Origin: Smittia aterrima
Taxonomy: Eukaryota > Arthropoda > Insecta > Diptera > Chironomidae
Direction of reading: 5' to 3'
NCBI GenBank assembly: GCA_033063855.1
Contig: CP093831.1
Span: forward strand, 20,274,001-20,338,000
Length of the DNA stretch: 64,000 bases
Positions 9,561-23,228 of this stretch are shown here, in pieces. The stretch's first letter is position 1. Each line of letters opens with the position of its first letter. Made by a program: the position numbers and the translations under genes. The notes below the pieces were generated by a model. It was not told where the DNA came from, searched no databases, and saw only the letters and a program-made list of their open reading frames with translations.

Positions 9561-12500
9561 TCAATGCACACCTAATGGTTTCAATAAAAGATCGATTGTT
9601 GTCGGATCAATATCGGATGCAATGGGATGTGGTCTTCCTTCGTATTCACTCCCAATAAAGCGGAGGAAAGCAAATGCGCCGAGCAACAATGTCGAGCCAA
9701 AGAGATCGCCGAGCGCAGTCAGGTAAGGAATTCTAAATAATTTTATTAAAAGTTTAAAAATTTGTTGCACATTAGAATTTGAATGGAACTCACGAGCAAG
9801 TGTCGGGGTCAATTTTGAACCTCCACATGGCGTGAATTATCCAATGTGCGATGTAAAGAAGTAATAATATCTGTGAAAAATATTTTGTCGTTATACAGAG
9901 ATTCTTAATGATCAAGTATCAAGCTCTTACCTGAATTAAGCTAACCAACAAATATGAAACTATAAATGGTGCACCAATAGTAGAACGAGACATGTGAATG
10001 TAGTCCGCGACGATAATAAAAAGGATTTGTCCAGGAATCGACATGCTGATCAGAATACGAGCTGACTTAGCGTAAGGTGTTCCGTGGAATAGGGCCCGCC
10101 AAGGGTATTCAAAGATTTTTCCATGAGGCGGCAAAATTCCTGGCAACGAGCTTTGGTGAAGCATTGTTGAGATCTTGCTCGACTGGACCGACACCAGATT
10201 TCCGCCGATGCCATTGATGATAGGTTGGAATACAACGAAGCCGTTGAACTCACCAACAGCACTTTCCAAAACCAACCCACCCATTCTAAACATTATAACA
10301 AATGTTATAAAAATTGTAATTTATTAGAATTTTAATAGAACTCACCCGCTAATGAAAAGAGCTGATAATACCGGAATCCATCCACTTTTTAATACTGGTC
10401 TTGTGTAACGATTGCGTAATACTAAAAGAACCCAGAACGGGAGGAGCAAGAAATAAGTTGCGATAACCACATACGCTGTCCACAGATGGGTTGCTGTATC
10501 AACAAGAAATGTTACAAAATGTTTTTAAAATTTTAAATCTTGATAAGTCTCACCTAAATTATTGAACAGGATTGATGTAATGAAGCTGAGTAAGGAGATT
10601 GAAACTACATCTCCAATAGATGCTGCCAGTGGTGTTGCCATGTTATCAGGGTTAACCTTATATTTATTCGATAGAAGAATTACCGCTACTAGGACAAAAT
10701 CTACAAAAACAGAATTCACGTCAACAATGTAATTAATTGAAGTAATTTTTAATTAATAAAGTCAACACTTCAAGGAATCAGGCAATAGTTTTGTTTTTAA
10801 TTTCTAAGCTTCAAGGGCCTGATAGCGGTAAATTAGTCTTAAGCCAAGATAAGTGAACGAGTAGTTTCCGATGTTATCACACATTAAAAAAACTTTTATA
10901 ATAAAAGTTATCAGACATTTCGACAGTTTGTTTACTTAACAAGTTGCAACGTCACAGGAAAATATTTATATAAAACTTTATTGCAACTGTCTCGTTTGAT
11001 ATAAAAGTGAAGGTTCTTCAAACTCATCACTCACCTAACACGAAGCATGAGGATGTAGCTGTGAACATACTTGAGGCCGTTAGTAAGAGAGCGTGGTCAA
11101 AGTTGAATGATCTATTGAGAGCTGAGCCTACACCCATCGAAAATACCGAGACAATAAATGCAGCAACTGAAAAATATTTTGAAAGAAATATTTTAATTTG
11201 GAGAAAATTATTTTGCCTTCGTTTAACTTTCAAACCTGTGGCTTGCACCTGCACCAAAGCAATATTTCCAATGATCATGTGTATTATCTCTTTGCTGGAG
11301 ACCATTTTTCCCAGATTAGCTTGAGTCGAGAGCCGAGATGCTAGTGTCATATCAAGATTTCCTTTTAATCCTAGTAAGGCAGGTACGAGAATGAAAAGCT
11401 CAGGAATTTGTTGGAAGACTTCCCAATGCTGTGAAGAAAAATTATTAAATATTTAGTGAATTTTTTCTTTGTTCTTATTCTTAAAATAGTTTATGTTATA
11501 TTAACTCGTTAATTGCTGGATAAACCGGTTGTTATCAAACAAAATTCTTTTTCATAGCTTCGATTAGTGAAAGTAAACCAACAAAACTCTTCAGACACAA
11601 ATCTTACCCCATCAAAATATTCAAGTAATCTAAACTTAATATTTGACTTTTGTGCGCTATTCTATATTGATTCGGTCATTGAAATAAATAAAAATGAAAG
11701 AAAAATTATTTTATCAAGAACGAAAAATATTTAACACAATATTAAGTGGGCCTTGCTGAAGGCTGGCTAGGGTTGGTCTTCCCTACTCAATCGTTACTTG
11801 CAAATCGATAATTTACTGATCTAAGGCCACGCATGTGTTTCGTAGAGAAAAAAAAATCTTGGCATCAACACGCATTTCCTTGAAACATTCGCGAATTTTA
11901 AAAGCTTTATTCATATGTACAAAATGTAGCTAAGTAAGTTCATTCACAAAATTCTTCTTCTGAATTTTAAAATAGTTAAGTACAAAGTAAATGTTTCCAT
12001 GAGTTCTGAGATTTTTTTATAAGCTCAATTGCGATTTTTCGTGAGCTACAATTAATTGTGGGTTCCCAAACATTTGACCGACGAAAGTCAAAATTTTCAA
12101 TTTACTTAAATTGGTGCCGGTCACGAGATCCTAATTTATCATACCCATGAGAACTTACCTCAACATGGCCTAAGATTATGCCGGCTCCAATCGTACCAAT
12201 CCCGGCGATGAAAAAAGGAATCGCAACCTGGATCGTAGTCTGCCACCATTTTTCCTGCTTATAAGTTGGCTTGTTTTCACTCGGATCACCGGGATTGCCA
12301 TCACCTCCACCAGCGCCTGGTTCTGAAATTGACTGAAGAGAAGTCGTCGTGACTGATCTTAATGAGCCGGTCGTGGAAGGAGGTAAAACGGACAGTTTGT
12401 CGTCATCACCTGCAAAAATGCGGAAATCATTTAAGTTAGTAAAATAGCTCAACATTTTTTTGTTTACCGAAAAGTAACTTTTAAGATTCATGAAACAACG

Positions 12501-13339
12501 ATTGAGTTTTAATCTATTACAAGACTGATATAAGAAACGTGCTCGATAAAATGAAGTAAATTGCTTTTTTAATTTCGTTAAGTAATGACTGTTCGAAAAT
12601 CACGTGAGGGGGAGGTTAAGCCATGCTAAATTCGGCTGGTCACGAATGTTCTTTGCTTACTTTATTTTCGAACAGATAAATGAGATGAAGAAATAAAACG
12701 AATAATAATTTACACTTGAACAAATATTATTTATGGAAATGCTATATATATTTGACTTCTGAATCGAAAGTTTCGTTGTTTATGTTAATCAGAAAAAGTT
12801 CTGTTTTACACGCCAATCAACAAGTGTGAACACTTAGAATTGAATGGAATTGCATTCGAAATTAAATGTTTAAGCAATTTCTCGGCACTTAATATCTAAT
12901 CACGCTGACCAATAAATTAGTTAAGAAGTTCCGTGTTGTTTATTTCAATTCTATTTCCGCCCAATATTTACCCAGCTACTTTAATTAGAATTTATCAATG
13001 AGAACAAGAATATTTAAAGTAGTCGATAACAAAGTGTTTGTTGTTTAATATTTTTAAATTATAACTTAATTAAGAAAGAGTTATTTGAATCATGTCACAA
13101 TAACTTCACTATCTTATCTAAAAAATGTAAGTGCTTACTTTCATTCGTTTAGCAATTAATTCTTACTTGGAAACAAGATTATTAAATCCGAGCATAAAAG
13201 TTTTTTCATTCAATAAAAATGGATGAAACTCACCGGAGATTGTAAAAGGCCGATAGGCTTCTGGCTTCGTTTTGGCGAAGATGGAATTATTATTCAGCTC
13301 ATTAATCATGTTTGATTCAATCATGTGCATGTTTGTCAT
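9561..13339 (-). CDS. SLC41-type Mg2+ transporter (MgtE-like)
   Basis: Nine exons on the minus strand: 13339-13234, 12409-12159, 11428-11236, 11166-11035, 10700-10554, 10493-10346, 10285-9931, 9870-9794, 9732-9561; 526 residues, about the length of human SLC41A1. SLC41 proteins move magnesium across the plasma membrane, usually as Na+-coupled extruders. After a soluble N-terminus come two homologous MgtE-like membrane halves: the first includes IPELFILVPALLGLKGNLDM and GNIALVQVQA, the second includes DNMATPLAASIGDVVSISLL, PIINGIGGNLVSVQSSKIS and the C-terminal IPYLTALGDLFGS. The repeated LxGNL-type and PxxxxxGD motifs of the family are present. The first two introns are long (824 and 730 bp) and most others short, leaving room for alternative promoters (see 17705-17801). 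Which vertebrate paralogue it matches is not settled. Confidence 0.93.
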
Positions 13340-16300
13340 ATTTAATTTTTAAAGGATTTACAGGAATAAAAGTAAACTAAAAGCCTGGTCAGTTGCCTAA
13401 AAAGGTAGCACAGGTTGATTAAAGATGATTGTTGACTCTTGATGCATCAAAATTCGATTGCGCCATGTATTTGACAAAGTTTTCTTTGCCCTGGAACTTT
13501 CAATATTTTATCACTGACAGAAGCGAAAATTGTCTTATTTCTGATCATTCCCTTTCGATAGCTACTTAGTCTAAATAACTAATCGAACACAAATTCTTTC
13601 AGTTACATTTTGCTTCAATTTTTGTTTTTGCACTGAACTTGTTTTTTGATTTAATTTGAAACACTATTCTTTGTCATGGACTTCCGTCATTTGTTTGAGA
13701 AGGATTCAGCTGTATAGTGTAAAGTGTTTTTGGAACTCAAACTGTAACAATGTAAGAGAAAAACATGCCGATTAGTTTTTTGTAAACAATGAAAAGAAAA
13801 TGAAAGCCAAGTTGTTAGTAGAATTGTAAGAAAAATATTTTGTTTTTGTTAAATTTGAGATTTTTGCATAAAATTTTTTGAAGCGAATTAAACATTTTAT
13901 CGCGATCTGTTCAATTTTTGAAATAAAGAAAAGTTTTAACTGAAAGGTTTTTTTTATAATTTTTTTTAAAAACCTTGATTTGCATTTTAATCAATGTGCC
14001 ACTTAAACTCTTTCAAAATCTGAGAAGCTACCTCAGAAACAGTAATCAAGTCTCCATCATCAACGACAATCTAAAGCAGACTGACGCTTATCTATTAGTT
14101 TCAAGTGCTTTGAAAAAAAGCGAGAAATTCCCATTTTTTCTTAACTCGTGTCAAGCAAATGTATTTTGATTGTGTTGAGTGTGAACAATCGGAAATTATT
14201 AGCGAAGTTAGGGGAAAATTAAAAAATTTATATAATAAAAGCTCTCAGTTGTCTTACGTTGTTTCTTTTCTCTTTGTCGTCTACGAGCCATTTTACGTTG
14301 ATTTGTCTGACTCGTTCAAAGCGATTCCTTTCGCTTATTCTAAAACCAAATTAGAAATTTCTTCTCGATCACTTTCTTTTGTGGGAAGCTGCAACAAGAC
14401 GCGTCAATTAATTTCTCGATTAGAATAATTATTTTATTTTTCGGTCCGAAATGAAATCGAAAATTCAAACATTTCTTTTGACAATATTTTGCATTCTTCG
14501 AAAAGCTTTAATTAAAGGAAATGCATTTTTCAATCAGCAATTGAAATCATCTCCTCGTGTGAATTAAAAGCCAGTTTTAATTTTAGACTTTTCGCTGTAC
14601 ACATTCAATTTAGAAGTTCAATTAAGAATAGACACACACGTGACTTTTCATTCGCGGAATTTTACGATATTAATTTGAATAATATTTAACGAAGTCATCA
14701 CTTATGGCCGCGCTCCAACAGAGATTTCGCCAATTAACGACTTTGGAATCTACGATCGTCTTATGGAGATTGTTTTAAATTAATTCCATTTAATCAATAA
14801 AATAGCTTTGTCAACGATATCTCGTTCATGCGACTATTTAGCCAATCTCAATCGCGCCAATTTGTTCTCTGGTTTTAGAACCGCAAGTTCTGATGAAACG
14901 TGCTACAAAATGAATTCTAATCTTTTAGAATTTTAAAACATTGACTATAGACTGGTAGAGCTACAAATATATTTAAATGTTTTAGTCGCGAAGAATTTTT
15001 TCTTGTTTCTAAATCAAATTCTTGCATGTGAACAAAGATATTTCTGTAAACTTAAAATTTCTATTTTCAGATTTCAGGTCTCTTCATAAATATTTTCACT
15101 TTACTTCACAAATGGATCATGTTTATGCAAATAAATAAAAAAAAAGTTGTAACTGTGACGAATAAGGAAAAATACATTCAATGAAAGATTCGCGCTTGAC
15201 GGTTGAATGTCGTTCGATGAGCTGTCGTCATTGATTGGTATCGAAGATCAAGACCGGACGTCTGAGCATTTTTCCTGTTTATATTTCTAAAACTTCATTT
15301 CTACCAATGAAAACATAAACTTCTGATTATGATTAGGGCAATTAATTGATAATCATGAAACACGACAGGTCACAAGCAAATGAATAGATGAGATTTATCA
15401 ATTCAATACCGTCTATGATTATTGCTCATGCGAACGGCGATTCTACAATGTGATAGAAATAAACTTCATTCTCGTAAATCTTGATAAAAAATTACAGTTG
15501 CGCTTTTAAATTAGATACAATTATTTCTTTTTTTTCGTTTGGGAAGCGATTTTGCACGTTGTTGCATCACTGAATTTTACTTAGCGTGGCGGTTGCACAA
15601 GCAGCCGAAAAAAAAACGACCCGATTCGGTTTAATATCTTTTGTGAAATTGCGAATTGTAATTTTGGGCCTTGACTCACGCGTTGCTACATTTTCATGCT
15701 TTCTTAAAGTCGAAGAAGATTTGCAATCAACTTATAAAATGCTGCAGCAGTTGTACCCAAAAAATTTCTTAATATAGAATGCAATGACTTCATAAAACTT
15801 TAAATAAAACAGCAATCTTAGGAACCGCAAAATAATTAAGAAATATTGAATGTCCAATTTATTTTGAATATGCACGCTCGCGATAAACTTATTGGATGCA
15901 ATTATAATCAAGAAAAACTGATTGAATTTTCACTTTTATTCACGCACGAGGGAACAATTTCAGTTTATAAGTTTTCAATTGTCACTCACAAAATGTCAAT
16001 AATTAAAGTTTTGCGGATTTTCTTTATTCGAATTGTAAGACACGCCGACGAATGACTGATCTCAACGAATTTGTAGTAAAAACTAAATGAAACAATTGAA
16101 AAGAAACCGAAACAGCGAAAATTTGAGTCTCACACACAATGAAACGTCTTCGAATAATATTTTAGTATGTGTCGATACGTATTGCGGATATCGTTTGAAG
16201 TAAGTTAAGATTCTTGGTGGGCTAGTGGCGGGACCTTGGTTCAATAAATTTGCAATCATAAATTATTTACACTTTTTCCTCCTTCATGCGGAATCAAAAT

Positions 16301-17704
16301 AAAACTTCATCAATTTTTTTTATCTATTTTGTTAATAACTTTAAGTTTAAGTCAAGGGCTACCGAATGCTTAGAAGTTTCTTGGATAGTTCTAAAGCAAG
16401 TTTTAGAATGTATTGAAACTTTTCAAGGAAGATATTTTTAATTATGAGATAGCAGATTAATCAACAAAAGATTTAGAGCTCTTACCAAGAACTTCTTAGA
16501 TTGACAAATCCAGGAAATGTTTTTGTGTCGCATTTGATTTTCCGGTAACCCAGTTGTTTAACAATAATAAAAAAAAGATAAGATTATAAATTAATTGGAT
16601 CTATATAACTGATTCAGTTGTTTACAAAGCATATTGCAAGAAAGTGCGCACAATTTCTAAACAATAACAGTCATTTAAAGTCAGTCGGAAATTATTTAAT
16701 CTTCCAAAATTTTAAATTAAAAAAGTTTCTTGAACTTTAGAAGATTTTTTTAAAAGAAGAACTCTGTTGAAAATTACACCGTCGAATGCATATTGACACA
16801 GGTGTACGTTTGCGAATGTGCACAAAGTTCTCGATAAAGCGGTGGTTTTGTAACTTATGTCAGAAGTTTAAGTGTTTCACAGAAACAAATTGTTCTGTTT
16901 CGCTCACCTAAGAGCCAGAAATATTTTAAAATCCCCGTAGCAGACAGCGGTCAGTATTATGAAAAGTCCCTTAATACTGCGAATTTAACTGGTCAATAAA
17001 GAAAAAATTATTCGAGAACTACAACAAACGAAAGGGTTTCCCCGGAGATAATCAAATGGTAGATATTTGTCGACCTATCCCACAAAAATAGTTTTAAACT
17101 AGGAAAACTTAAAAATTCAGGTCCAGAGATTGAATCGAGGGCCTCAAAACAATAAAATGCAATAAAAAAGGGACGAACCGTACCTAGCGATTTCTAAGCG
17201 TACCTTAAACGTGTCTTTAAGAAAAGAAAATATTTTAAACACAATTTCCTCCACAAGAAAATCGATTCCACTGCCATAATAGAGTTCAAGGTCGTCGCGA
17301 CTCGAATCATCACGATTGCATGGGAAAATCCATTTCACGTGAAATTGGCTAATGCAGAAAGAAATGTTCAGGTTGTCGGAGAATTATACTCGATCATGCG
17401 CTTCATGTTTTGAGTTTTGAGCATGAAATGTGAGATGTTTGTATTCATTTCTCAATTTTGTCTCGCCTATATTAAATTGATCAAATTTCATTCTCTTGTG
17501 AAATTCTAGAAGAATGTCTTATATAATTAGATCACACCGTGGTGTTCATTGCCCTCCGACAAACTTAATCCTAAGGAAGCCTAAACTTTGAAGAATTCGT
17601 ATGAACACAAATAAACCTACAGCAAATGCAGAAAATGACAGGAAATTTGTTTTTTAGGTCTGAGCAATCATAACGACGGAGACAACAATTGTCTGATGTT
17701 TTAC

Positions 17705-17801
17705 CTAAACCTTTCTTCGGGGGGTTTGTAAACTTCTCTTTGTTATAAAGATCTTCATCAGATTGCAAGTGTATCGAATCCTTTACACTAAGGTAGGTCA
17801 T
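17705..17801 (-). other. candidate alternative first coding exon of the SLC41-like gene
   Basis: On the minus strand an ATG at 17801 opens 32 codons (MTYLSVKDSIHLQSDEDLYN, then a basic KKGL end) and reaches a donor gtaaaa after 17705 in phase 1. The SLC41 exon 2 at 12409 also needs a phase-1 partner, exactly as exon 1 at 13339-13234 provides, so splicing would give an uninterrupted frame with a different cytoplasmic N-terminus. Phase match and acidic/basic composition are the only evidence. A chance ORF is quite possible (roughly one in three would match phase). Confidence 0.3.
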
Positions 17802-19662
17802 GTGTGTCTTTCTATTTTCAATGTTTCAACGAGGCAATCTTGTTATTGAATTCGATGATTTCGACTCTCTGGTCCGAACATTGACAATGAATCTTTTATT
17901 TATTTTCGGAAATAAAAAGTTCTCGGTAACATTGCCCTTGTTTATTATTTGAATAATATTGTCTGTGTTATTCTGAGCACAGTGTTTTTTTAATTCGATG
18001 ATTCTTTTTTGCCATTTTTGTTAGACGCCAAAAAATAAAAATTATTAATAATGACTGCAGTGAAATTTTCAACTCCAAATTTAACAATAGACACAAAATA
18101 CACTACATAATACAGCTACTCACGGTACCTATACGTTGGATCGACGTATATGAATAATTGTTAGTCGACGACGATATTTTGATGACAATGTCATGCAATG
18201 GAATCATTCGGAAATTTCTTTTTTTGCTTTTAGAAAACTAAAAATCTTCTATGAGTCACATTATTTCTGATTTTTAATGCACTTTTAGCGGGCGAACAAA
18301 TTCTTTTCTTGTGAATAATGAAAGATGGTTAGGTTAGATGACTGGGAGAAAATGTCGTGTTTCACACTAATCACAAGGACTTTAACTACTTATTACGAAA
18401 GATATTTAATTCACCGATTGAATGAGCACCGATTGATTTTATTTTCCTTTAAAATACTGTCGACACTGTGGATGATTCAATTGAATTGAAGGAACTATGA
18501 AATCCGATGAGAAACGAACGAAATCCTTTCACATGTTACATTTCTGATCGACTGAGAGAGACCTGAAGAGAGACCTGAAATTTAAAGAAAGAAAGTCGCT
18601 CTCAAGAGTTTGCGCAGTGCTCTTCTCAAATCTCTCAAAGAAAAGCGTTTTCCAATAACATTTTCAATTTGCGAGGGAAATTTAAATCGCGAAATAAAAG
18701 AATATTTTTTCAAGTTTTAGAAACTGCAAATTTTATATTTTTATTTTGACAATTCCACTAATGTTTAGCTTTCCTTGCTCTTCTTCCTTGATTTAAAAAT
18801 TACACAATCAATTATGACAATTAAGGACTCAAATTTATGAAACGTGAATGAGGGAGGTTTGCTTATGAAGTTGATATTTGAGTGCACGACATGTAAGCTA
18901 GCGAATGGAAATCTAACCTGCTGAGTTTTCTAAAGCACAAGACTCTCGTATTGAATTCACTCAGAGATAAGGTTTTAACTTTATCGGAATGTAGTCCGGC
19001 CAGTAAATTTTCGAACTACACAAAGTTGAAACAAATCTACAAATAAAATTCGCTGCTTCACTAATTTAGGTACGAGTTTTGTTTTTCATCAATTTTCTAT
19101 AAATCTTGGATTTAGTGAACAAGATTTTTGTTTTTCTTTCGTAGTATCGATGGGCATCTCAAAGTGAATCGATACATAAACATTTCACAAATTGAAATGC
19201 GAAATTATTAATGATTTTATATAATCCTTATCTCACTATTTCACCATTTATTACATGAAAAGATATTTACATATTGAAACGTGCGCCTGATGATGTTGTA
19301 TAAGGAGAAATTCAATTTTTGCGTCACATGCTCTTGAGGGCTAGAAATATCACACCCTGAATAATGCAAGGCTACAATTTATCTCCAGTTATCGTCACAA
19401 CCCCATTGAAGGATAAACGTTCTCGAATCTTCGACATTAACGCAGGACGATTTAAGGAGAAGTTTATTTAAAAAAAATAAAGATTTGAGTTTGCGGATTT
19501 AGAACATTTTGCGTGTAATTCAAAAGAAAGAAAAAATAATCGTTGACTGTTATAAAGAGCGGCGATGAGAAGAATTTCGATTAAGTGAATTCGACTTGCG
19601 TGAATATATTTGTGTAACTATTATATAAAAAAATTAAAATTCAGTAAAAGTAAAATTGAGGT

Positions 19663-19773
19663 AGCCAGCGACTTTAAAGGCTCAGAAGTAATTTGCAGGA
19701 CTTCAAATTAATTTTCGAGCGAATGTTGTTAATACAGGAGCATGATTTCTTTCCAAAGTGGAAGTCGCTGGCT
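19663..19773. repeat. 12 bp perfect inverted repeat with 87 nt loop
   Basis: AGCCAGCGACTT at 19663-19674 is matched by AAGTCGCTGGCT at 19762-19773. The arms are GC-richer than the surroundings. Pairing does not extend much beyond the arms, so it is short for a microRNA precursor, and no function is assigned. Confidence 0.5.
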
Positions 19774-20131
19774 TAACAAAGCTTTGACATCAAATTTTAC
19801 AACATTTTCTTATACTTTTTGATTCGCGAATAATTTTTCTCAATATTTTGCAATTCTAGCTTCTTTTTTTATCTTTAGAACGCGTTATTGGTGGATTACT
19901 CAATCACCAATGAGAAGAAAATTATTATTATTTAGTCCTTTTTATTATTGATCTCGATGATCAATATTCATTCTTGCAACTCTACCGAGAGATTTTCACT
20001 TATTAGACGAATAAACGTGCGTTAAAAGAATGATAATTTCACCGTGTGTGCGCCTTTTTGCTGCGCAATGATTTGTGGTTTCAAATATGATTTTCTGGGT
20101 TATTTGGTGGGAAGAGCGCCGCAGTGGAAAC

Positions 20132-22037
20132 TTAAGCCTCTTTCATTCTTTTAGCAGGCTCATACTCATCCTCGTCAGAGTAATCATACGAATCTTCGCC
20201 GTATATCTCGCCTGTGTCGCGTTCTCTTTTAATGCTGTTGTTGTTAGCGTTTTGTGGACTGACAAAAGATCTGCGGAGGTGATGGACTTTTTATCGTAAT
20301 AAAATAAATTTAAAGTATAAACTTACGCGTATTGACTGTTGAACGTGGCTTGATTTGAGCGAGGGGAGCCTGGAGCCGACTGTAACACAACATCATTCAA
20401 CTCTTGCGGTGAATTGTCTTGAGAATTGTCTGAAAAGAATATTTTTATTTTTAACAACTGAGCATCGACGTAAAAGATTTAATTCTTACCCATGAGACTT
20501 GGAGAAACAGGAGCTGATCGTGGCATTCCGAACGGAGTTCTGAACCCTTGGCTACCTCTTTGACGTCTTTTACGGTAGCTTTGATCGATCAATTTGTTTT
20601 CACTCATTGGATCAATGCGCCAGAAGCTTCCCTTTCCAGGTTCATCTTGAGAGCGTGGCACTTTGATGAAGTAGCGATTCAAACTGAGATTATGTCGAAT
20701 GCTAAATAGGAAAACGATATTTAGACTAAACGATTTAAAGTTTCAAAACACAAACAAACCTATTCTGCCATCCTTTGTTAGCCCCGGTGCGATAATATGG
20801 ATAGTTTTTGGAGATGTAGGAGTAGATGCCGGACAACGTTAGTTGTTTATCTGGCGCTGCCGTTATCGATTGCACAATCAGTTGAGCATAGCTGTAAGGT
20901 GGTTTCTCCATCTCTGATCCGGTTCCCGACGTTGACGGTGCAGTAAATTCCTAAAATGTCGAATATTAGAAGATGTCTCTTTTGTTATTTCGTTCGACAC
21001 TAACCATATCATTAAAGTTATGACTACTGTTTCCGTTGTTGTGTTGAGAGTAAAAATCGTGATAGTTATTGTGACGTGGGCTGGTAGGACAGGAGTTGGC
21101 AGCTGACATTGTACCCGTTGGAGAAGGGAACGGACTCTTGATGTTCTTCATTACGCCTTCCTGCTCCGGAATCGAAATTTTGAGCGGTCGATAGACTGTA
21201 TTTGTGTTCTCCACGGAAGTAGATTTACCGCCAGGTCCGTCGCTTTTACGATTGTTCTGATCCACTAAATTCTCAAACTGTATTCGAATATTTGTACTTG
21301 GGAAACGTAACGTGCACCTTTAGGATAAATGAAAAAATATTTAATCATCATAATTACTTTCTTTAAATTTATACTTACGAGCTTGGCAACCTCGTGGCTT
21401 CGTTGCTTTTGCGAATGAATTGATCGTCAATGAAAACTCCGTTCTTGCTGGCACAAACCAAGTTGAACTCGTGTCCGTCATAATGAAGAATCAAATGCTT
21501 ACGAGAGACAAAACTGTTCTTGCCGACATGAAAGTCTACCGCAGACTTGGATGAATTGCGTCCGATTTCAATCACGTTCTGACTTATTAACAATATGTTG
21601 TCCTTTGAAACCAGTCGCCCAATGAATGACTGATATTGATGATTCGTACTGGTACTGCTTTTATTGATAGTATTGTTGTTGTTGTTGAAAGCTGTCGATT
21701 TCGTAGCCCGAGTGAGGGATGATGATGAGATTTCACGCGACGGAGTCAAGTACTTTTTAAGTGCGGGTTTGTGAATTATAGTTGAGGTTGGGCCACTGTT
21801 GTCCGAAGATGTTAAGACAGAATGGGATTCAATTACTTCGCTGATGATATTGCTATCTTCAATTTCTTCCTCGTAATGCTCCTCTTCGATTAAATGGTCT
21901 TCAACTATCTGCTCGTCAGCGACTGTCTGATAATGCATTACAATTTGAGGATTCGGTTGTTCGTTATGATTGTTCTCATGATCTGGTCCTTGCTTGTGCA
22001 TAATGCGAGGCAGGTGAAAATTGTTGTTGTCAGTCAT
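20132..22037 (-). CDS. FoxK: FoxK, FHA plus forkhead transcription factor
   Basis: Six exons on the minus strand: 22037-21379, 21317-21005, 20950-20760, 20701-20490, 20429-20327, 20270-20132; 538 residues. The acidic N-terminus is followed by an FHA phosphopeptide-binding domain at about residues 133-240 (IEIGRNSSKSAVDF, SFVSRKHL, KNGVFIDDQF) and a forkhead DNA-binding domain at about 338-430 (KPPYSYAQLIVQSI, YYRTGANKGWQN, SIRHNLSLNRYF, GKGSFWRIDP). FHA plus forkhead is diagnostic of FoxK. The forkhead exon split after GWQN is shared with other fly FOX genes. The C-terminus is a short acidic tail ending RMKEA. The start used is the first ATG. The frame stays open for 20 codons upstream to a good acceptor (AG at 22099-22098), so an upstream exon, coding or untranslated, is likely. 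It acts in the nucleus as a DNA-binding regulator. Confidence 0.94.
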
Positions 22038-23228
22038 CGCTAAAGTTCCCAGATTTTCTTCTCCCTTTAATGTCTTCTTGTTTTTCTTCACAATTTCCTA
22101 CAAATATAAAATGAGATTAGAATGAATGTCCCTATATTTTGCAGAAATCTCGAATTTATATATTTAATATGAAAATAAACAAAAGTATCAACAATGACGC
22201 ACTTATTGCCGCTTTAACCAAAAGTTGTATTTACAACAAGGAACGCGCAAGCTTTTTGCGTCGAAATAATCAAAACAAATCCAACGTTTTCTTTTCTACG
22301 CTTTGCTTCAGATAACAGAAAATGTTTTCTAATGCGATCCTGAAAACTCAGTGCGAATAGATAATTACACAAGAAAATCATGTGTTTTCTCCAAATATTA
22401 CTTATTGTCAAGCTTTCCCGAGAAAATTCTTTCGACATCAATATAAAATATTTTTGTTGATATTATTTCTTCCGTCAATGTCGTTTCGTTCTTCATTTAC
22501 ACACATATCAACAACAACAAAATCAGCTATAAACAACAAGCCAAGTAAAAAAGGTCATGAATTAAAATATGCAGTCTCGATTGTTGTCAATATTTCAACC
22601 CCCTAAAAACACTGCTCAACATTTTCACTTTAGATTTTCATCGAACACCTTTCGATAGCCCAACATCAAATCATCATCACTAAACAAACTTTGCTTATAA
22701 AATGGAAGTGAAATATAAATAAAGTCAAAGGAAAACAACGTGCTCGGTGAAAAATAATCGGAAAAGCGGCTTTTAATAACTATAGAGCTAGGTTAATTGG
22801 TATCGCGGATGATTAAACTGAAGAACTCAACAGCATATAATATTGTCAAAACGTGCTTTCATAGGAAAAACTTTTATTTATTTTTGTTGTTTAGGTTGTG
22901 TGATTTTTTTTCACGCTTTCCGATTGCACTATTTCCGATCGATCTAGCGTCATATTCACCTTTTCTTCGTTCTTTGATCTTTTATCAATACAAGCAGCTT
23001 GTTATTGACTAATATGAACGCTTTTATCACGCTTTTATCACGTTTAGCAAATTCCAAAGTAGAAATTATTATTTTTTACTCTGAGCAAAAACTGAGCGAA
23101 ACTGAGTTGGCCACTAGATGGGGGTATTTTATTGTTTGGGGCGTGAAAATAAGGTTGATTAGGGATTTTTAATCGCTTTACAAAAAATATTTATTTTACC
23201 CGTTTCATTAAGTTTTTACCAAAACAAA
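22038..23228. other. divergent upstream region of FoxK and ABT1
   Basis: Head-to-head spacer of 1.2 kb. It includes a splice acceptor for FoxK at 22099-22098 and therefore probably one FoxK 5' exon, and it must also hold the ABT1 promoter. It is AT-rich with no recognisable protein. A direct repeat of cttttatcacg occurs twice near 23021-23042. Confidence 0.5.

Larger units (their letters stand above)
13340..20131. other. 6.8 kb gene-poor region between SLC41-like gene and FoxK
   Basis: AT-rich sequence with many stop codons. The open frames I looked at here lack recognisable domains, apart from the candidate alternative exon listed at 17705-17801. Small structures noted: a 7 bp inverted repeat TATACGT/ACGTATA at 18130-18150, a direct tandem GAGAGACCTGAA x2 at 18556-18579, and a 12 bp inverted repeat at 19663-19773. 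The region probably contains 5' exons and regulatory DNA of the SLC41-like gene, whose start faces it, plus the 3'UTR of FoxK at the right end. Confidence 0.5.

Noticed and set aside
12102..12160. Extension of SLC41 exon 2 past GHVE into the following open frame
   Set aside because: A consensus donor (gtaagt) follows GHVE and the next exon restores the conserved SLC41 frame. The extension has no similarity.
17144..17338. Minus-strand 64-codon ORF in the gene-poor region, considered as another SLC41 first exon
   Set aside because: Its possible donors are in phase 0 or 2, not the phase 1 needed by SLC41 exon 2, and no domain is recognisable.
22797..23012. Plus-strand ORF between FoxK and ABT1
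   Set aside because: Low-complexity Phe/Leu/Ser content typical of AT-rich noncoding DNA and no start or splice context.
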